64,000 nucleotides of DNA, taken from the NCBI RefSeq assembly GCF_937898475.1, contig NZ_CALEJS010000041.1, positions 248,001 through 312,000 on the forward strand, in the 5' to 3' direction. The translations under genes were made by a program, and so were the position numbers. The notes under the pieces were generated by a model, which saw only the letters and a list, made by a program, of their open reading frames with translations, searched no databases and was not told the origin of the DNA. The stretch is from an uncultured Chitinophaga sp. Lineage in GTDB: Bacteria; Bacteroidota; Bacteroidia; Chitinophagales; Chitinophagaceae. Each line of letters opens with the position of its first letter. Position 1 is the stretch's first letter. Below, piece after piece: positions 26,262-34,834 of the stretch.

Positions 26262-27590
26262 ATGAAGGAACAATCGAACATCCCTACCGGCAAGGTGGAA
26301 AGGGCCGGACGTTTTATTACCACCGGATTGAAAGTAGGCACCAATTATCTCAAACATTATACCCGCAAGCTGATGGATCCTACCACCAGCAAAGAGGAGC
26401 TGCATGCAGACAATGCAGAAGATATTTACGACACCCTCAGCCAGCTGAAAGGCAGCGCCCTGAAAGTGGCGCAGATGCTCAGCATGGATAAAGGCATGCT
26501 GCCCAAAGCATACTCCGACCTCTTTTCCATGTCGCAATACAGCGCTCCTCCCCTTTCCGGTCCGCTGGTGGTGAACACCTTCCTTAAAACACTGGGTAAA
26601 TCGCCCACGCAGCTGTACGACCAGTTTGATATGAAGGCTGCGAATGCCGCCTCTATCGGACAGGTTCACAGGGCCAGCAAATGGGGCAAACAGCTCGCTA
26701 TCAAAATACAGTATCCCGGCGTGGCCAACAGCGTAAAGTCTGACCTGCGGATCGTAAAACCGTTTGCCGTCCGCATCGTAGGGATGAACGAAGTAGATAT
26801 GAATAAATACTTCGAGGAGATAGAGACCAAACTGCTGGAAGAAACGGATTACAAACTGGAGCTGCACCGTTCCATGGAACTCTCCGCCCTTTGCGCACAT
26901 ATTCCCAACCTGGTGTTCCCCGGCTATTATCCCGAGCTCTCTTCAGAAAGAGTGATCACCATGGACTGGCTGGACGGTTTTCACCTGAAAGAATTCCTGC
27001 AACGCAATCCTTCGCAGGAGGCGCGCAACAGCATTGGCCAGGCGTTGTGGGACTTCTACGATTTCCAGATGCACCAGCTCAAAAAAGTGCATGCAGACCC
27101 GCACCCGGGTAACTTCCTGATGCGCGATGATGGCACCGTAGGCATTTTCGATTTCGGCTGCATCAAGGAAATACCTGCAGACTTTTACCAGAACTATTTC
27201 ATGCTGGTAGATAAAGAGGTGCTGAAAGATGAGGCCAAACGTATGGAGATCTACATGAACCTGGAAATGATCCATCCTACTGATACGGAAAAGGAGATCA
27301 CTTTTTATTCAGGGCTCTTTCAGCAGATGATAGACCTCCTTACCCTGCCTTTCACACAGGACCGCTTTGACTTTGGCAACGAGTCTTACTTCGCGGAAAT
27401 ATACGCCTACATGGATTACCTGTACAACCTGAAGGAAGTGCGCGATTCCAAAGTAGCCAGGGGCTCCCGCCATTCGCTGTATGTGAACCGCACGTATTTC
27501 GGGCTGTATTCCATCCTGAGTGAGCTGAAAGCAGATATTTTTACGGGGATAGGCCGTTCAACGGCGCTGATGCACCAGCAGGCTTCTTAG
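26262..27590 (+). CDS. AarF/UbiB/ABC1 family atypical kinase
   Basis: A 442-residue ABC1/ADCK kinase-like protein. It has the family KxGQ-like LKGSALKVAQMLSM, the AAAS-like loop ANAASIGQVHRA, the ATP-site Lys in LAIKIQYPGV, the metal/catalytic region HADPHPGNFLM, and the DFG-equivalent IFDFGCIKEIP. Relatives support quinone or isoprenoid lipid metabolism at membranes. It lacks the C-terminal transmembrane pair of UbiB, so it is probably soluble or peripheral. It is cotranscribed with the TetR-like gene and ends 3 nt from the convergent permease gene. Confidence 0.85.
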   Translation: MKEQSNIPTGKVERAGRFITTGLKVGTNYLKHYTRKLMDPTTSKEELHADNAEDIYDTLSQLKGSALKVAQMLSMDKGMLPKAYSDLFSMSQYSAPPLSGPLVVNTFLKTLGKSPTQLYDQFDMKAANAASIGQVHRASKWGKQLAIKIQYPGVANSVKSDLRIVKPFAVRIVGMNEVDMNKYFEEIETKLLEETDYKLELHRSMELSALCAHIPNLVFPGYYPELSSERVITMDWLDGFHLKEFLQRNPSQEARNSIGQALWDFYDFQMHQLKKVHADPHPGNFLMRDDGTVGIFDFGCIKEIPADFYQNYFMLVDKEVLKDEAKRMEIYMNLEMIHPTDTEKEITFYSGLFQQMIDLLTLPFTQDRFDFGNESYFAEIYAYMDYLYNLKEVRDSKVARGSRHSLYVNRTYFGLYSILSELKADIFTGIGRSTALMHQQAS

Positions 27591-27593
27591 GAA

Positions 27594-30032
27594 CTACTCC
27601 CCCCGCAAACTATCCACCGGATTCGCCACTGCTGCCCTGATGGACTGAAAACTGATCGTTATCAACGCGATGATCAGCACCAGTACACCCGCCACTGCAA
27701 AGATCCACCAGCTGATGGTAGTCTGGTAAGCAAAATTCTGCAGCCACTGATGCATGCCCCACCACGCAATTGGTGACGCCAGCAATACGGCTATCGCTAC
27801 CAGCTTCAGAAAGTCTTTGGATACCAGGGTGGTGACCTGCGTTACAGAAGCCCCCAGCACCTTACGGATGCTGATCTCTTTACTGCGCTGTTCCGCCATG
27901 TAGGCAGACAATGCAAACAATCCCAGGCAAGCTACAATAATGGCCAGTATGGCAAAGCTGCTGAAGATTCTCCCGGTACGGAGCACATCATCATACATGG
28001 CTGCAAAACGCTCATCCAGGAAGGTATACCGGAAAGGCTGAAGCGGACTGATACTTTTCCATACGCCGGTGATGGCGGCGATGGACCTTTGCATATCCGC
28101 GGCTTTCAATTTGACGGACACAATGGTAGGACTGTTACCCAGCACCATACAAAGCGGGACAATGCGGTTGCGCATACTTTCAAAGTTGAAGTCCTTTACA
28201 ACCCCCACGATCTCACGTGGCGGACCGCCATTGGTCAGGCGTTTTCCTACCACATTTTTCTCCCCGGGAAACAACTTCGCGGCCATGGTCTCATTGATAA
28301 TTGCCGCCTGTGAATATGTAGGCATGTTCTTCGAAAAATTACGGCCGGCTACCAGCTGCATGCCCATGGTTTCAATATAGTCTGCATCTATATTCCAGAA
28401 CTGCCCGCTCACTTCACTTTCCTCCGTCTGCTTCCCTTCTTTCCAGAACGGATTGCCATTTCTTTTTGTACCAGACACCGGCAGATAGTCACTGATCGCT
28501 ACATGCTGTACCTGCGGCAGCTTCGCCAGCTCCTGTTTCAGCACGCCAACCTGGTTCCCCAGTGTATTGGCGCCCTGGATCATCATCACCTGCTCTTTTT
28601 CAAATCCCAGTTCCTTGTTAAGGATAAACTGCATCTGGCGGTAAATCACAAATGTGCCGATGATCAGGATCACGGAAGTAGTGAACTGGAACACCACCAG
28701 GCCGCTTCTCAGACCCTTATTCTTTGTGCCCTGGCTTAGCTTGCCTTTCAATACCGCCATTGGCTGGAAGGAAGAAAGATAAAGTGCAGGATATAGCCCC
28801 GCTACAATACCGATTGTAAATGCAGCGCTGATGAGCAATGGCGCCAGCCACCAGGCAGTCCAGGGTATAGACAGGGATTTACCCGACAGTGTATTAAAAT
28901 ACGGTAGCAGCAACCAGGCCAATAGCATTGCGATGCAGAAAGAAAGAAAACTGTACAACAATGATTCTGAGAGGAACTGCTTCACCAGGTCGCTGCGATA
29001 AGAGCCGATCGCTTTCTTCAAACCCACCTCTCTTGCGCGGTTGGCTGATCTGGCGGTAGAAAGATTGATAAAGTTAATACAGGCGATCACGAGGATAAAC
29101 ACCGCAATAGCGCCGAACAGCCATACGAAAATGATGCTGTTCTGCCCGCCGTCAATACCGCCTGATCGCAGGTGAATATCTTTTACCGGTTGTGAGATGA
29201 ACCTTAACTGCAAAGATTTGCCGATCTTTTCTGCCACCTTACTGCCCATTTGCCTTAATGCGGGCAAGTAATACTTGTTCACCACCAAATCCAGCAGCAT
29301 GGCATTAAACCTGTCCATATCAGTACCGGGGCGCGGCATTACATAGGTTTCATAATTACTGGCCAGCCACTCTGTTTGTTCGCCCGGCCAGAACTCCACT
29401 CCTCTCAGCGTCAGCAGGAAATCATAATGCAAATGGCTGTTATCCGGGAAATTCTCCATCACGCCACCTATGCGGTAGGGCGTTTTAAGATTATCGTTCA
29501 GGATCAATACCTTTCCTACCGGGTCCTCGCCCGGGAAATATTTATCTGCTTTTCTCCTGGATATTACGATGGTATTGGGCTCTTTCAGGGCTTGCCGGCG
29601 GTCGCCATACACCATCGGTATCGTGAATACCTGCAACAATTCCGGATCTGCATAGGCAAAACCTTCTTCAAAAGTATTCTCTGCCTTATCAGCCCGCCGC
29701 AACTGGTTATTACCTGCGCCGGTGAACAAAGAGTTAGACATTAAACGCGCTGACAGTGTTATCTCCGGAAAATCATCTTTTATGGCCCGGGCAAATGGCG
29801 CAGGCCATGAGGCGCCCTTCCTCATCCCGCTTTCATCCTCCAGCTCTCCTATCACACGGTAAATGCGGTCTGCATTGGGGTAATAGCTGTCGTAACTCAA
29901 CTCATGCCTGATATATAAAGCAATCAGCAAACAGGCGGTAATACTCAAAGCAAAGCCGCCTATTTTAACAGCTGCATACATTTTCTGTTTGGAAAGTTGC
30001 CGGATGGCGATCTTGAAATAGTTTTTCAGCAT
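27594..30032 (-). CDS. MacB/FtsX-type ABC transporter permease, orphan
   Basis: An 812-residue permease starting MLKNYFKIAIRQLSKQK; the start at 30032 is preferred because this N-terminus is universal in the Bacteroidota family. There are two MacB periplasmic core domains and two FtsX-type membrane blocks (SARSANRAREVGLKKAIGS and MAEQRSKEISIRKVLGAS), with about eight membrane helices. No ATPase gene is adjacent, so the ATPase must be elsewhere. Such permeases serve lipoprotein or peptide export or act as mechanotransmission complexes. The substrate is unknown. Confidence 0.88.
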   Translation of the reverse strand: MLKNYFKIAIRQLSKQKMYAAVKIGGFALSITACLLIALYIRHELSYDSYYPNADRIYRVIGELEDESGMRKGASWPAPFARAIKDDFPEITLSARLMSNSLFTGAGNNQLRRADKAENTFEEGFAYADPELLQVFTIPMVYGDRRQALKEPNTIVISRRKADKYFPGEDPVGKVLILNDNLKTPYRIGGVMENFPDNSHLHYDFLLTLRGVEFWPGEQTEWLASNYETYVMPRPGTDMDRFNAMLLDLVVNKYYLPALRQMGSKVAEKIGKSLQLRFISQPVKDIHLRSGGIDGGQNSIIFVWLFGAIAVFILVIACINFINLSTARSANRAREVGLKKAIGSYRSDLVKQFLSESLLYSFLSFCIAMLLAWLLLPYFNTLSGKSLSIPWTAWWLAPLLISAAFTIGIVAGLYPALYLSSFQPMAVLKGKLSQGTKNKGLRSGLVVFQFTTSVILIIGTFVIYRQMQFILNKELGFEKEQVMMIQGANTLGNQVGVLKQELAKLPQVQHVAISDYLPVSGTKRNGNPFWKEGKQTEESEVSGQFWNIDADYIETMGMQLVAGRNFSKNMPTYSQAAIINETMAAKLFPGEKNVVGKRLTNGGPPREIVGVVKDFNFESMRNRIVPLCMVLGNSPTIVSVKLKAADMQRSIAAITGVWKSISPLQPFRYTFLDERFAAMYDDVLRTGRIFSSFAILAIIVACLGLFALSAYMAEQRSKEISIRKVLGASVTQVTTLVSKDFLKLVAIAVLLASPIAWWGMHQWLQNFAYQTTISWWIFAVAGVLVLIIALITISFQSIRAAVANPVDSLRGE

Positions 30033-30174
30033 CAACTCTGGTTTAAGTTGCGATGATGATACAAAGGTAATGCCTGGCGATGAGCCATTGATAATCAAAC
30101 AGTTCAAATATTACAATGTCCGGTTTTGAAAGCAGCGTGTTCACTTCCGGACAGTAGCATTACTTTAACATGAT

Positions 30175-30606
30175 GGAACGGAAACGCACTATTACGGTTT
30201 TGACACTGCCTGGGATAAGCAGTACGACCGGCTATTGCAGCTGCCTCCCTATACGCCGGAGAAGCTGACCATGCCGTATATGTACCTTAGTAGCGGCCGC
30301 TCCGGTGCATTTGATTCGGTATACGTTTTCTCAGCGCATATCCCTGCAAAGGAAAAGTATTATTTGCGCTTTACGAATGGCACGCATGAAGACTTCTCCA
30401 GCATGGCGATTATCGCCAAAAAGCTGCAGCCCTCTACCCAGTATGTACATGCGGAAAATTATGATACCATTTGCAAACTGGCATCGATATTCTTTCAGCA
30501 ATACCTGAAGCATAGCAAAACCGCCACAACAGCCGCCTACATCAAACAGCTTACAAATGCAGATTCAGCGCAGTTCAGCACGCGTTACCCTACACCCTCC
30601 CCATAA
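30175..30606 (+). pseudogene. 5'-truncated gene remnant, C-terminal fragment
   Basis: An open frame runs from just after a stop near 30172 to a stop at 30606 with no ATG near its start; the first candidate start is a TTG at 30235. The upstream residues (HDGTETHYYGFDTAWDK) look like interior protein sequence. The fragment continues PYMYLSSGRSGAF and ends in charged helices. Only about 140 bp separate it from the divergent permease gene, so there is no room for a normal N-terminal half. It looks like the tail of a lost alpha/beta-hydrolase-like or other enzyme; the family is not identified. It overlaps the end of the phospholipase gene by 17 bp. Confidence 0.5.
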
Positions 30607-33094
30607 GCGGATCCGTAAAACTGCTCTTACCCGTTTCCACACGCCCGGCAAAACGCTGTTCAAAGCCATCGGCGCCTTTCACCTTTACACTGTGATCGTA
30701 CCAGCCGAAACTTTTTGAAAGGTCCAGCAGCACGTCTTTTGATGCACCGGCATTTAAGACCTGTGTACGGCTGCCCGTTTTGTAGGAGTTATCGGTGATC
30801 TCTATGGTTAACGCCGCCTTGCTGTTATTAACCAGCTTAAGCAGCAGTTGCTGCGCAGCAGCAGGGGCATACATACAGCTAACGCCTACCTGCGGATCCT
30901 TGCCACTGCCTTTAAACTCGCGGAAGAAGCCATTAGGGCCATGTACCTGTAAATGATATTGCCCGCCTTCAAAATTGCTCAGCTGCCAGGTATCCTGCAG
31001 CTGGTCGCCTGCACTTACGGCATAAGACCACACCGTGTTATCACTGCCTTTCCAGCTGTCCGGCGCATATACTGTGAAAGGCGCGCCTGCGGCCTTCTTG
31101 CCAAAGGTTTTATTTCCGGCGGCAAAAGATATTTCGAAGCTGTTGTTTTTCAACTGCCCGTTCACGTAAAGCTCGTAGGGCAGCGCATTGGAGGGACGGA
31201 TACCTTTCTCCTGGCTGGGCATTAAAGGAGTAGCGGCCGGGTTACGGTTGATCAGCGCTATTTCTGCATCGCTTAGTTTTTTATAACCGTCGGGTACCCC
31301 CTTGAATTTAGCCTTATGCACACTCTCAATGAAAGCATTCTTTTCAACGAAAGCAGGCTGTTTGATCTTTTCGCCGTTGTAGGGCCGGAACACAGAGCTG
31401 AGGTTGCCGCATACGGTTCGGCGCCAGGCGGTGATATTGGTTTCCTGTATTGATTTGCCTGTTTTATGCTGCAGGAATTCTTCCAGGAACTGAAGCGAAG
31501 AGGTATGATCAAACACCTGGGAATTCACCCATCCGCCGCGGCTCCAGGGCGATGCGATCACCAGGGGTACCCGGTAGCCCAGGCCGATAGGACTTTCGCG
31601 TTTATGATCTTCAGATATCCAGGTGCGTTGCTGTTCCTGCTGCCTGCTTACAAATTCCACCCCGGCGTCTATACCGTCGGATACCTTGCCGCTGTTCTTA
31701 TCACGCGGGTTAGGCGCAACAAAGGGCGGCACGTGGTCAAAGTAACCGTCATTCTCGTCATAGGTGAGCACAAAGATGGTCTTCTTCCATACTTCCGGGT
31801 TGCTGGTAAGGATGTCCATCACTTCAGATACATACCAGGCGCCGTACCACGCGGAGCTGGGGTGATCGGAGAAATTCTCCGGCGCCACCAGCCAGGATAC
31901 GGCAGGCAGGCTGCCGTTCTTTACATCTTCCCGGAACTGGTACAAGATATCCCCTTTGGGGATCGTCACTTTACGGGGGGTGTTACCGTCCTGGTATTGC
32001 AGAGTGGTAAGCTTGCCGAATTCGGGATCCTTTTTATTGATGGTAAATGCTTTTTCGTGCAGGCTTTTCATTTGTGGCGAAAGCTTCTCATACTTTTCGC
32101 GGGTATACAGCTGCTGATCCTTCTTTACCCTTGCCAGTTCGTCTTTCTTACGCCGGAGGCTTTTTTTGAGCGCTTCTGCCTTGTCTGCCGCTGCAGCGGC
32201 TACCTGTTTTTCCAGTGCGGCTATTTCTGCAGGCAGTTTAGCGGCTGCTTTATCCAGGTAGTTCAGGTATCTTTCGGACAGCTTTACGTTGAATTGGGAA
32301 AAGTACTCTATCGGGTTATCGCCATAATTGGCCAGCCAGCTGTCTTCCTCCCCGGTAAAACCACCTTCCACGCTGATATCGTTCTGGTAAATTCTCCAGG
32401 AAACACCCTGTTCTTCCAGTCTTTCCGGAAAGGTTTTCCAGCTCGCCATGTTGGTGTAATCCGCTTCCTCGTTCCATACCAGGGCGGGCGAGTTTTCGTT
32501 TTGCTGCGCGCGGATGGTGCCCGTCCAGAAATACAGGCGGTTGGGCGTAGTACCGGTCAGTGAAGAGCAGAAATGCTGGTCGCACACGGTAAAGGCGTCT
32601 GCCAGGGCGTAATAGAAGGGAATATCCCTGCGGGTGTAATAGCCCATGGTCAGGGGCATTTTAGCATATTCAGGATGGCCGGAGGGCTTTGCATCCAGCC
32701 ATTTATCGTATTTGCCATTGTTGCGGGCATCAACCTGGTTGCTCCAGGAATGCGGCAGTGAGCCCATCCAGGTAACCCTGGTTTCTTTCATATTGAGGCG
32801 GAAGGGAGCGTAGGTTTCGCCGGCGGCATTGGTCTGCAGCCATACGCTGTTCTTATTGGGCAGGCGGATGGCCCGTGGATCGTTAAAACCGCGTACGCCC
32901 TGCAATGCACCGTAGCAGTGATCAAAGGAGCGGTTTTCCTGCATGAGGAACACAATGTGTTCCGCATCCAGGTAGGTAGTGCCCGGGGCAGGATCGATAG
33001 CCAGTGCGCGCTGAACAGAAGCCGGTAATGTTGCGAAGCCTGCAGCGCCCGATAACAGGGCTGCTTTTTTGAGAAATTCCCTTCTTGAATCCAT
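30590..33094 (-). CDS. Phosphocholine-specific phospholipase C (PlcH/PlcN type), Tat-exported
   Basis: An 834-residue phospholipase C. The start at 33094 gives a twin-arginine-like signal (MDSRREFLKKAALLSGAAGF). The phosphoesterase domain begins HIVFLMQENRSFDHCYGALQ, with later conserved segments FILTYDENDGYFDH (written TYDENDGYFDHVPP here) and GYRVPLVIASPWSRGGW. Two C-terminal beta domains of the DUF756 type follow (about residues 620-830). It hydrolyses phosphatidylcholine-like or sphingomyelin-like lipids to phosphocholine. Its 5' flank holds a 12-unit 21-bp tandem array. It stands alone in its orientation, apart from the upstream VOC gene. Confidence 0.9.
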   Translation of the reverse strand: MDSRREFLKKAALLSGAAGFATLPASVQRALAIDPAPGTTYLDAEHIVFLMQENRSFDHCYGALQGVRGFNDPRAIRLPNKNSVWLQTNAAGETYAPFRLNMKETRVTWMGSLPHSWSNQVDARNNGKYDKWLDAKPSGHPEYAKMPLTMGYYTRRDIPFYYALADAFTVCDQHFCSSLTGTTPNRLYFWTGTIRAQQNENSPALVWNEEADYTNMASWKTFPERLEEQGVSWRIYQNDISVEGGFTGEEDSWLANYGDNPIEYFSQFNVKLSERYLNYLDKAAAKLPAEIAALEKQVAAAAADKAEALKKSLRRKKDELARVKKDQQLYTREKYEKLSPQMKSLHEKAFTINKKDPEFGKLTTLQYQDGNTPRKVTIPKGDILYQFREDVKNGSLPAVSWLVAPENFSDHPSSAWYGAWYVSEVMDILTSNPEVWKKTIFVLTYDENDGYFDHVPPFVAPNPRDKNSGKVSDGIDAGVEFVSRQQEQQRTWISEDHKRESPIGLGYRVPLVIASPWSRGGWVNSQVFDHTSSLQFLEEFLQHKTGKSIQETNITAWRRTVCGNLSSVFRPYNGEKIKQPAFVEKNAFIESVHKAKFKGVPDGYKKLSDAEIALINRNPAATPLMPSQEKGIRPSNALPYELYVNGQLKNNSFEISFAAGNKTFGKKAAGAPFTVYAPDSWKGSDNTVWSYAVSAGDQLQDTWQLSNFEGGQYHLQVHGPNGFFREFKGSGKDPQVGVSCMYAPAAAQQLLLKLVNNSKAALTIEITDNSYKTGSRTQVLNAGASKDVLLDLSKSFGWYDHSVKVKGADGFEQRFAGRVETGKSSFTDPLMGRV

Positions 33095-33180
33095 GATGGT
33101 ATACAATTGTTTACAAAGCGTAAAAATATTCAAGGTTTATTAATAACCTAGTGAGGCAGCATAATTAATGAAATGGCAAC

Positions 33181-33432
33181 ATTTGTGATCTTGCGCGGTA
33201 CATCTGTCAGCTTACACGGAAAAGCTGTCAGCTGGCGGTACAGATCTGTTATCTTTCATCGAATACCTTCGATCTGTCATGGTACATCTGTCAGCTGACG
33301 CGGTACATCTGTCAGCTTTCATGACACATCTGTTATCTTACATCGAACACCTTCGATCTGTCACGACACATCTGTCAGCTGGCAACGCCGTTCTGTGATC
33401 TTACATTGATGTGCTTCGATCTGTCAACACAT
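33181..33432. repeat. 21-bp tandem array, 12 units, upstream of phospholipase C
   Basis: Twelve contiguous units start at 33181, 33202, 33223, 33244, 33265, 33286, 33307, 33328, 33349, 33370, 33391 and 33412, exactly 21 bp apart. The main type is ATCTGTCAGCT plus a variable ACGCGGTAC-like half. A second type, ACCTTCGATCTGTCA, is at 33265, 33349 and 33412. There are no spacers, so it is not a CRISPR array. Read as codons the plus strand gives seven-residue units, but it has no start codon and contains a stop. It fills most of the 369-bp gap between the phospholipase and VOC genes. Confidence 0.92.
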
Positions 33433-33463
33433 TTTAAGCATCTCTTAATAGCTATAAGGAATA

Positions 33464-33919
33464 TTACTCCTGTACTTTAGGTTCTGTCATGCTGAACCAG
33501 TTGCCTACTCCATCAGAAATGATACATTCAATACCATAGAACTGCTCACGCGGCGGGCATTTAAACTCTACGCCTTTGGCTTTCAGCTCTTCATAGGTAG
33601 CTTTGCAATCAGGTGTATATAGTACGCCTGCTCCCAGCAGGCCTTTTTCCAGCAGTATGCGAACCGCTTTCTGCGCTTCGAAGTCCAGGCCGCTGATCGG
33701 CATAAGGATAATCTCCAGGTCGGGCTGGTCCGGCGGATTAACGGTTAACCAGCGATATGCGTTGTCTGCATCCTTACCGGCTTTTACTCCGTCTTCGCAG
33801 TTGTCATCCGTCATTACCACATCGGTATGTACCTTAAAACCCAGTTTGTTAACATAAAAATCGTAAGCCTTGTCTTGGTCCAGCACAAATAAAGAAGTGT
33901 GCGACATTTTAGTGATCAT
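33464..33919 (-). CDS. VOC superfamily (glyoxalase-like) protein
   Basis: A 151-residue vicinal-oxygen-chelate fold protein. Residues MSHTSLFVLDQDKAYDFYVNKLGF form the first beta-alpha-beta-beta-beta module, with the metal-ligand candidate His7. The second module is GLLGAGVLYTPD to FYGIECIISDGVGNWFSM, with a Glu ligand near ECI. It may be a dioxygenase, a glyoxalase relative or a resistance-type binding protein. It is monocistronic. A TAAATTTG -7-like box lies on the minus strand about 25 bp upstream of its start. Confidence 0.85.
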   Translation of the reverse strand: MITKMSHTSLFVLDQDKAYDFYVNKLGFKVHTDVVMTDDNCEDGVKAGKDADNAYRWLTVNPPDQPDLEIILMPISGLDFEAQKAVRILLEKGLLGAGVLYTPDCKATYEELKAKGVEFKCPPREQFYGIECIISDGVGNWFSMTEPKVQE

Positions 33920-33978
33920 AACGGGACATTTGGTTAATATCCAAATTTAACAAACGTACCTGGAAATTTGTATATTAA

Positions 33979-34092
33979 AGGTTTGAAGTTTGAGGTTTGA
34001 GGTTCGTTAGAAGTTTGAGGTTCATGGCAGGTCTTTCGAACTGGAGAATTGCTGCAACTTCTAACCTGCAACCAACCTCAAACCTCAAACCT
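33979..34092. repeat. Inverted repeat of AGGTTTGA/GTTTGAGG words
   Basis: Left arm about 33979-34022 is made of AGGTTTGA, AGTTTGAGG and TTAGAAGTTTGAGG words. Right arm 34056-34092 is its imperfect reverse complement (AACTTCTAACC, CCTCAAACCTCAAACCT). It lies between the divergent VOC and SGNH genes, so both promoters must be in or beside it. It belongs to the GTTTGAA family. Confidence 0.8.
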
Positions 34093-34105
34093 GAGAGCGT
34101 TTGTT

Positions 34106-34834
34106 ATGAACAGAAGAACCTTTCTTGCCCGTACGGCGCTGAAAGCCATCGCTACCACATTACCCTTTACATTAAGTGCACGCAACCGGATGGAAGAAGA
34201 TACAAGGATTATTAATGCCGGAGTGCCCGGCAATAATACACAGGATCTGCTGGACCGGCTGGATAAAGACTGCCTGGCGTATCAACCGGAGCTGACCATC
34301 CTGATGGCGGGCACCAACGACGGACTGAACCATGCCAAATATATTCCTGCTGACATTTACCGGGAGAACCTGGACAAACTGGTGCAGGGCATCAGCAACA
34401 GCGGCAGCAAAGTATTGCTCATGACCCTCCTTCCCTTTTACAGCCCCTATGTACAGAGCAGGCATCCCGCCGCGTTTTTTGCCACGGAAAGCCCGGAGGA
34501 GAAAAGAGCTGCGCTGAACAATATCATAAAAGAGACCGCCGCCAGGAGGCAAACCGCCCTGCTGGATGTGGGAAGCCTGTTTGAGAAGATCGGGAATATC
34601 GGTACGGAAGCCAGCTGCCTGCTGCTGAACGAGGCTAACAGTCCGCGGAAAGACGGTGTTCACCCTACCCCCGAAGGATACCGGGTAATAGGTCTGGCTG
34701 TTTATGACTACATCATGTATAATCAGCTGCCCGCCGGCCGCATTGTATGCTTTGGCGACAGTATCACCTGGGGCGATGGCAGCCTGGACAAGGACAGCTA
34801 CCCGGCTTATTTAAAACGGTTGCTCCAGGGGTGA
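34106..34834 (+). CDS. Circularly permuted SGNH/GDSL hydrolase, Tat-like signal
   Basis: A 242-residue protein; the start at 34106 gives a twin-arginine-like signal (MNRRTFLARTALKAIATTLP). All SGNH catalytic blocks are present but in rotated order. Block II is NAGVPGNN (Gly39), block III is MAGTNDGLN (Asn71), block V is DGVHPTPEGY (Asp183, His186), and block I with the nucleophile serine comes last, as IVCFGDSITWGDG (Ser219). In ordinary family members the GDS block is at the N-terminus. The protein ends SYPAYLKRLLQG, which would normally lead into the RIINAGVPG stretch found here near residue 34, so the permutation point is clean. It is expected to be an esterase or lipase-like hydrolase outside the cytoplasm. 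Its 3' end overlaps the convergent PAP2 gene by 24 bp. Confidence 0.85.
   Translation: MNRRTFLARTALKAIATTLPFTLSARNRMEEDTRIINAGVPGNNTQDLLDRLDKDCLAYQPELTILMAGTNDGLNHAKYIPADIYRENLDKLVQGISNSGSKVLLMTLLPFYSPYVQSRHPAAFFATESPEEKRAALNNIIKETAARRQTALLDVGSLFEKIGNIGTEASCLLLNEANSPRKDGVHPTPEGYRVIGLAVYDYIMYNQLPAGRIVCFGDSITWGDGSLDKDSYPAYLKRLLQG

Noticed and set aside
31466..32563. 365-codon open frame antisense to phospholipase C
   Set aside because: The minus-strand phospholipase has conserved catalytic motifs; the plus frame shows no domain or signal.
33181..33306. Repeat-protein gene read from the 21-bp array (ICQLTRY-type heptads)
   Set aside because: There is a stop just upstream without a start codon and an in-frame TGA in the seventh unit.
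33181..33432. CRISPR array
   Set aside because: The units are contiguous 21-mers without unique spacers, and no cas genes are nearby.
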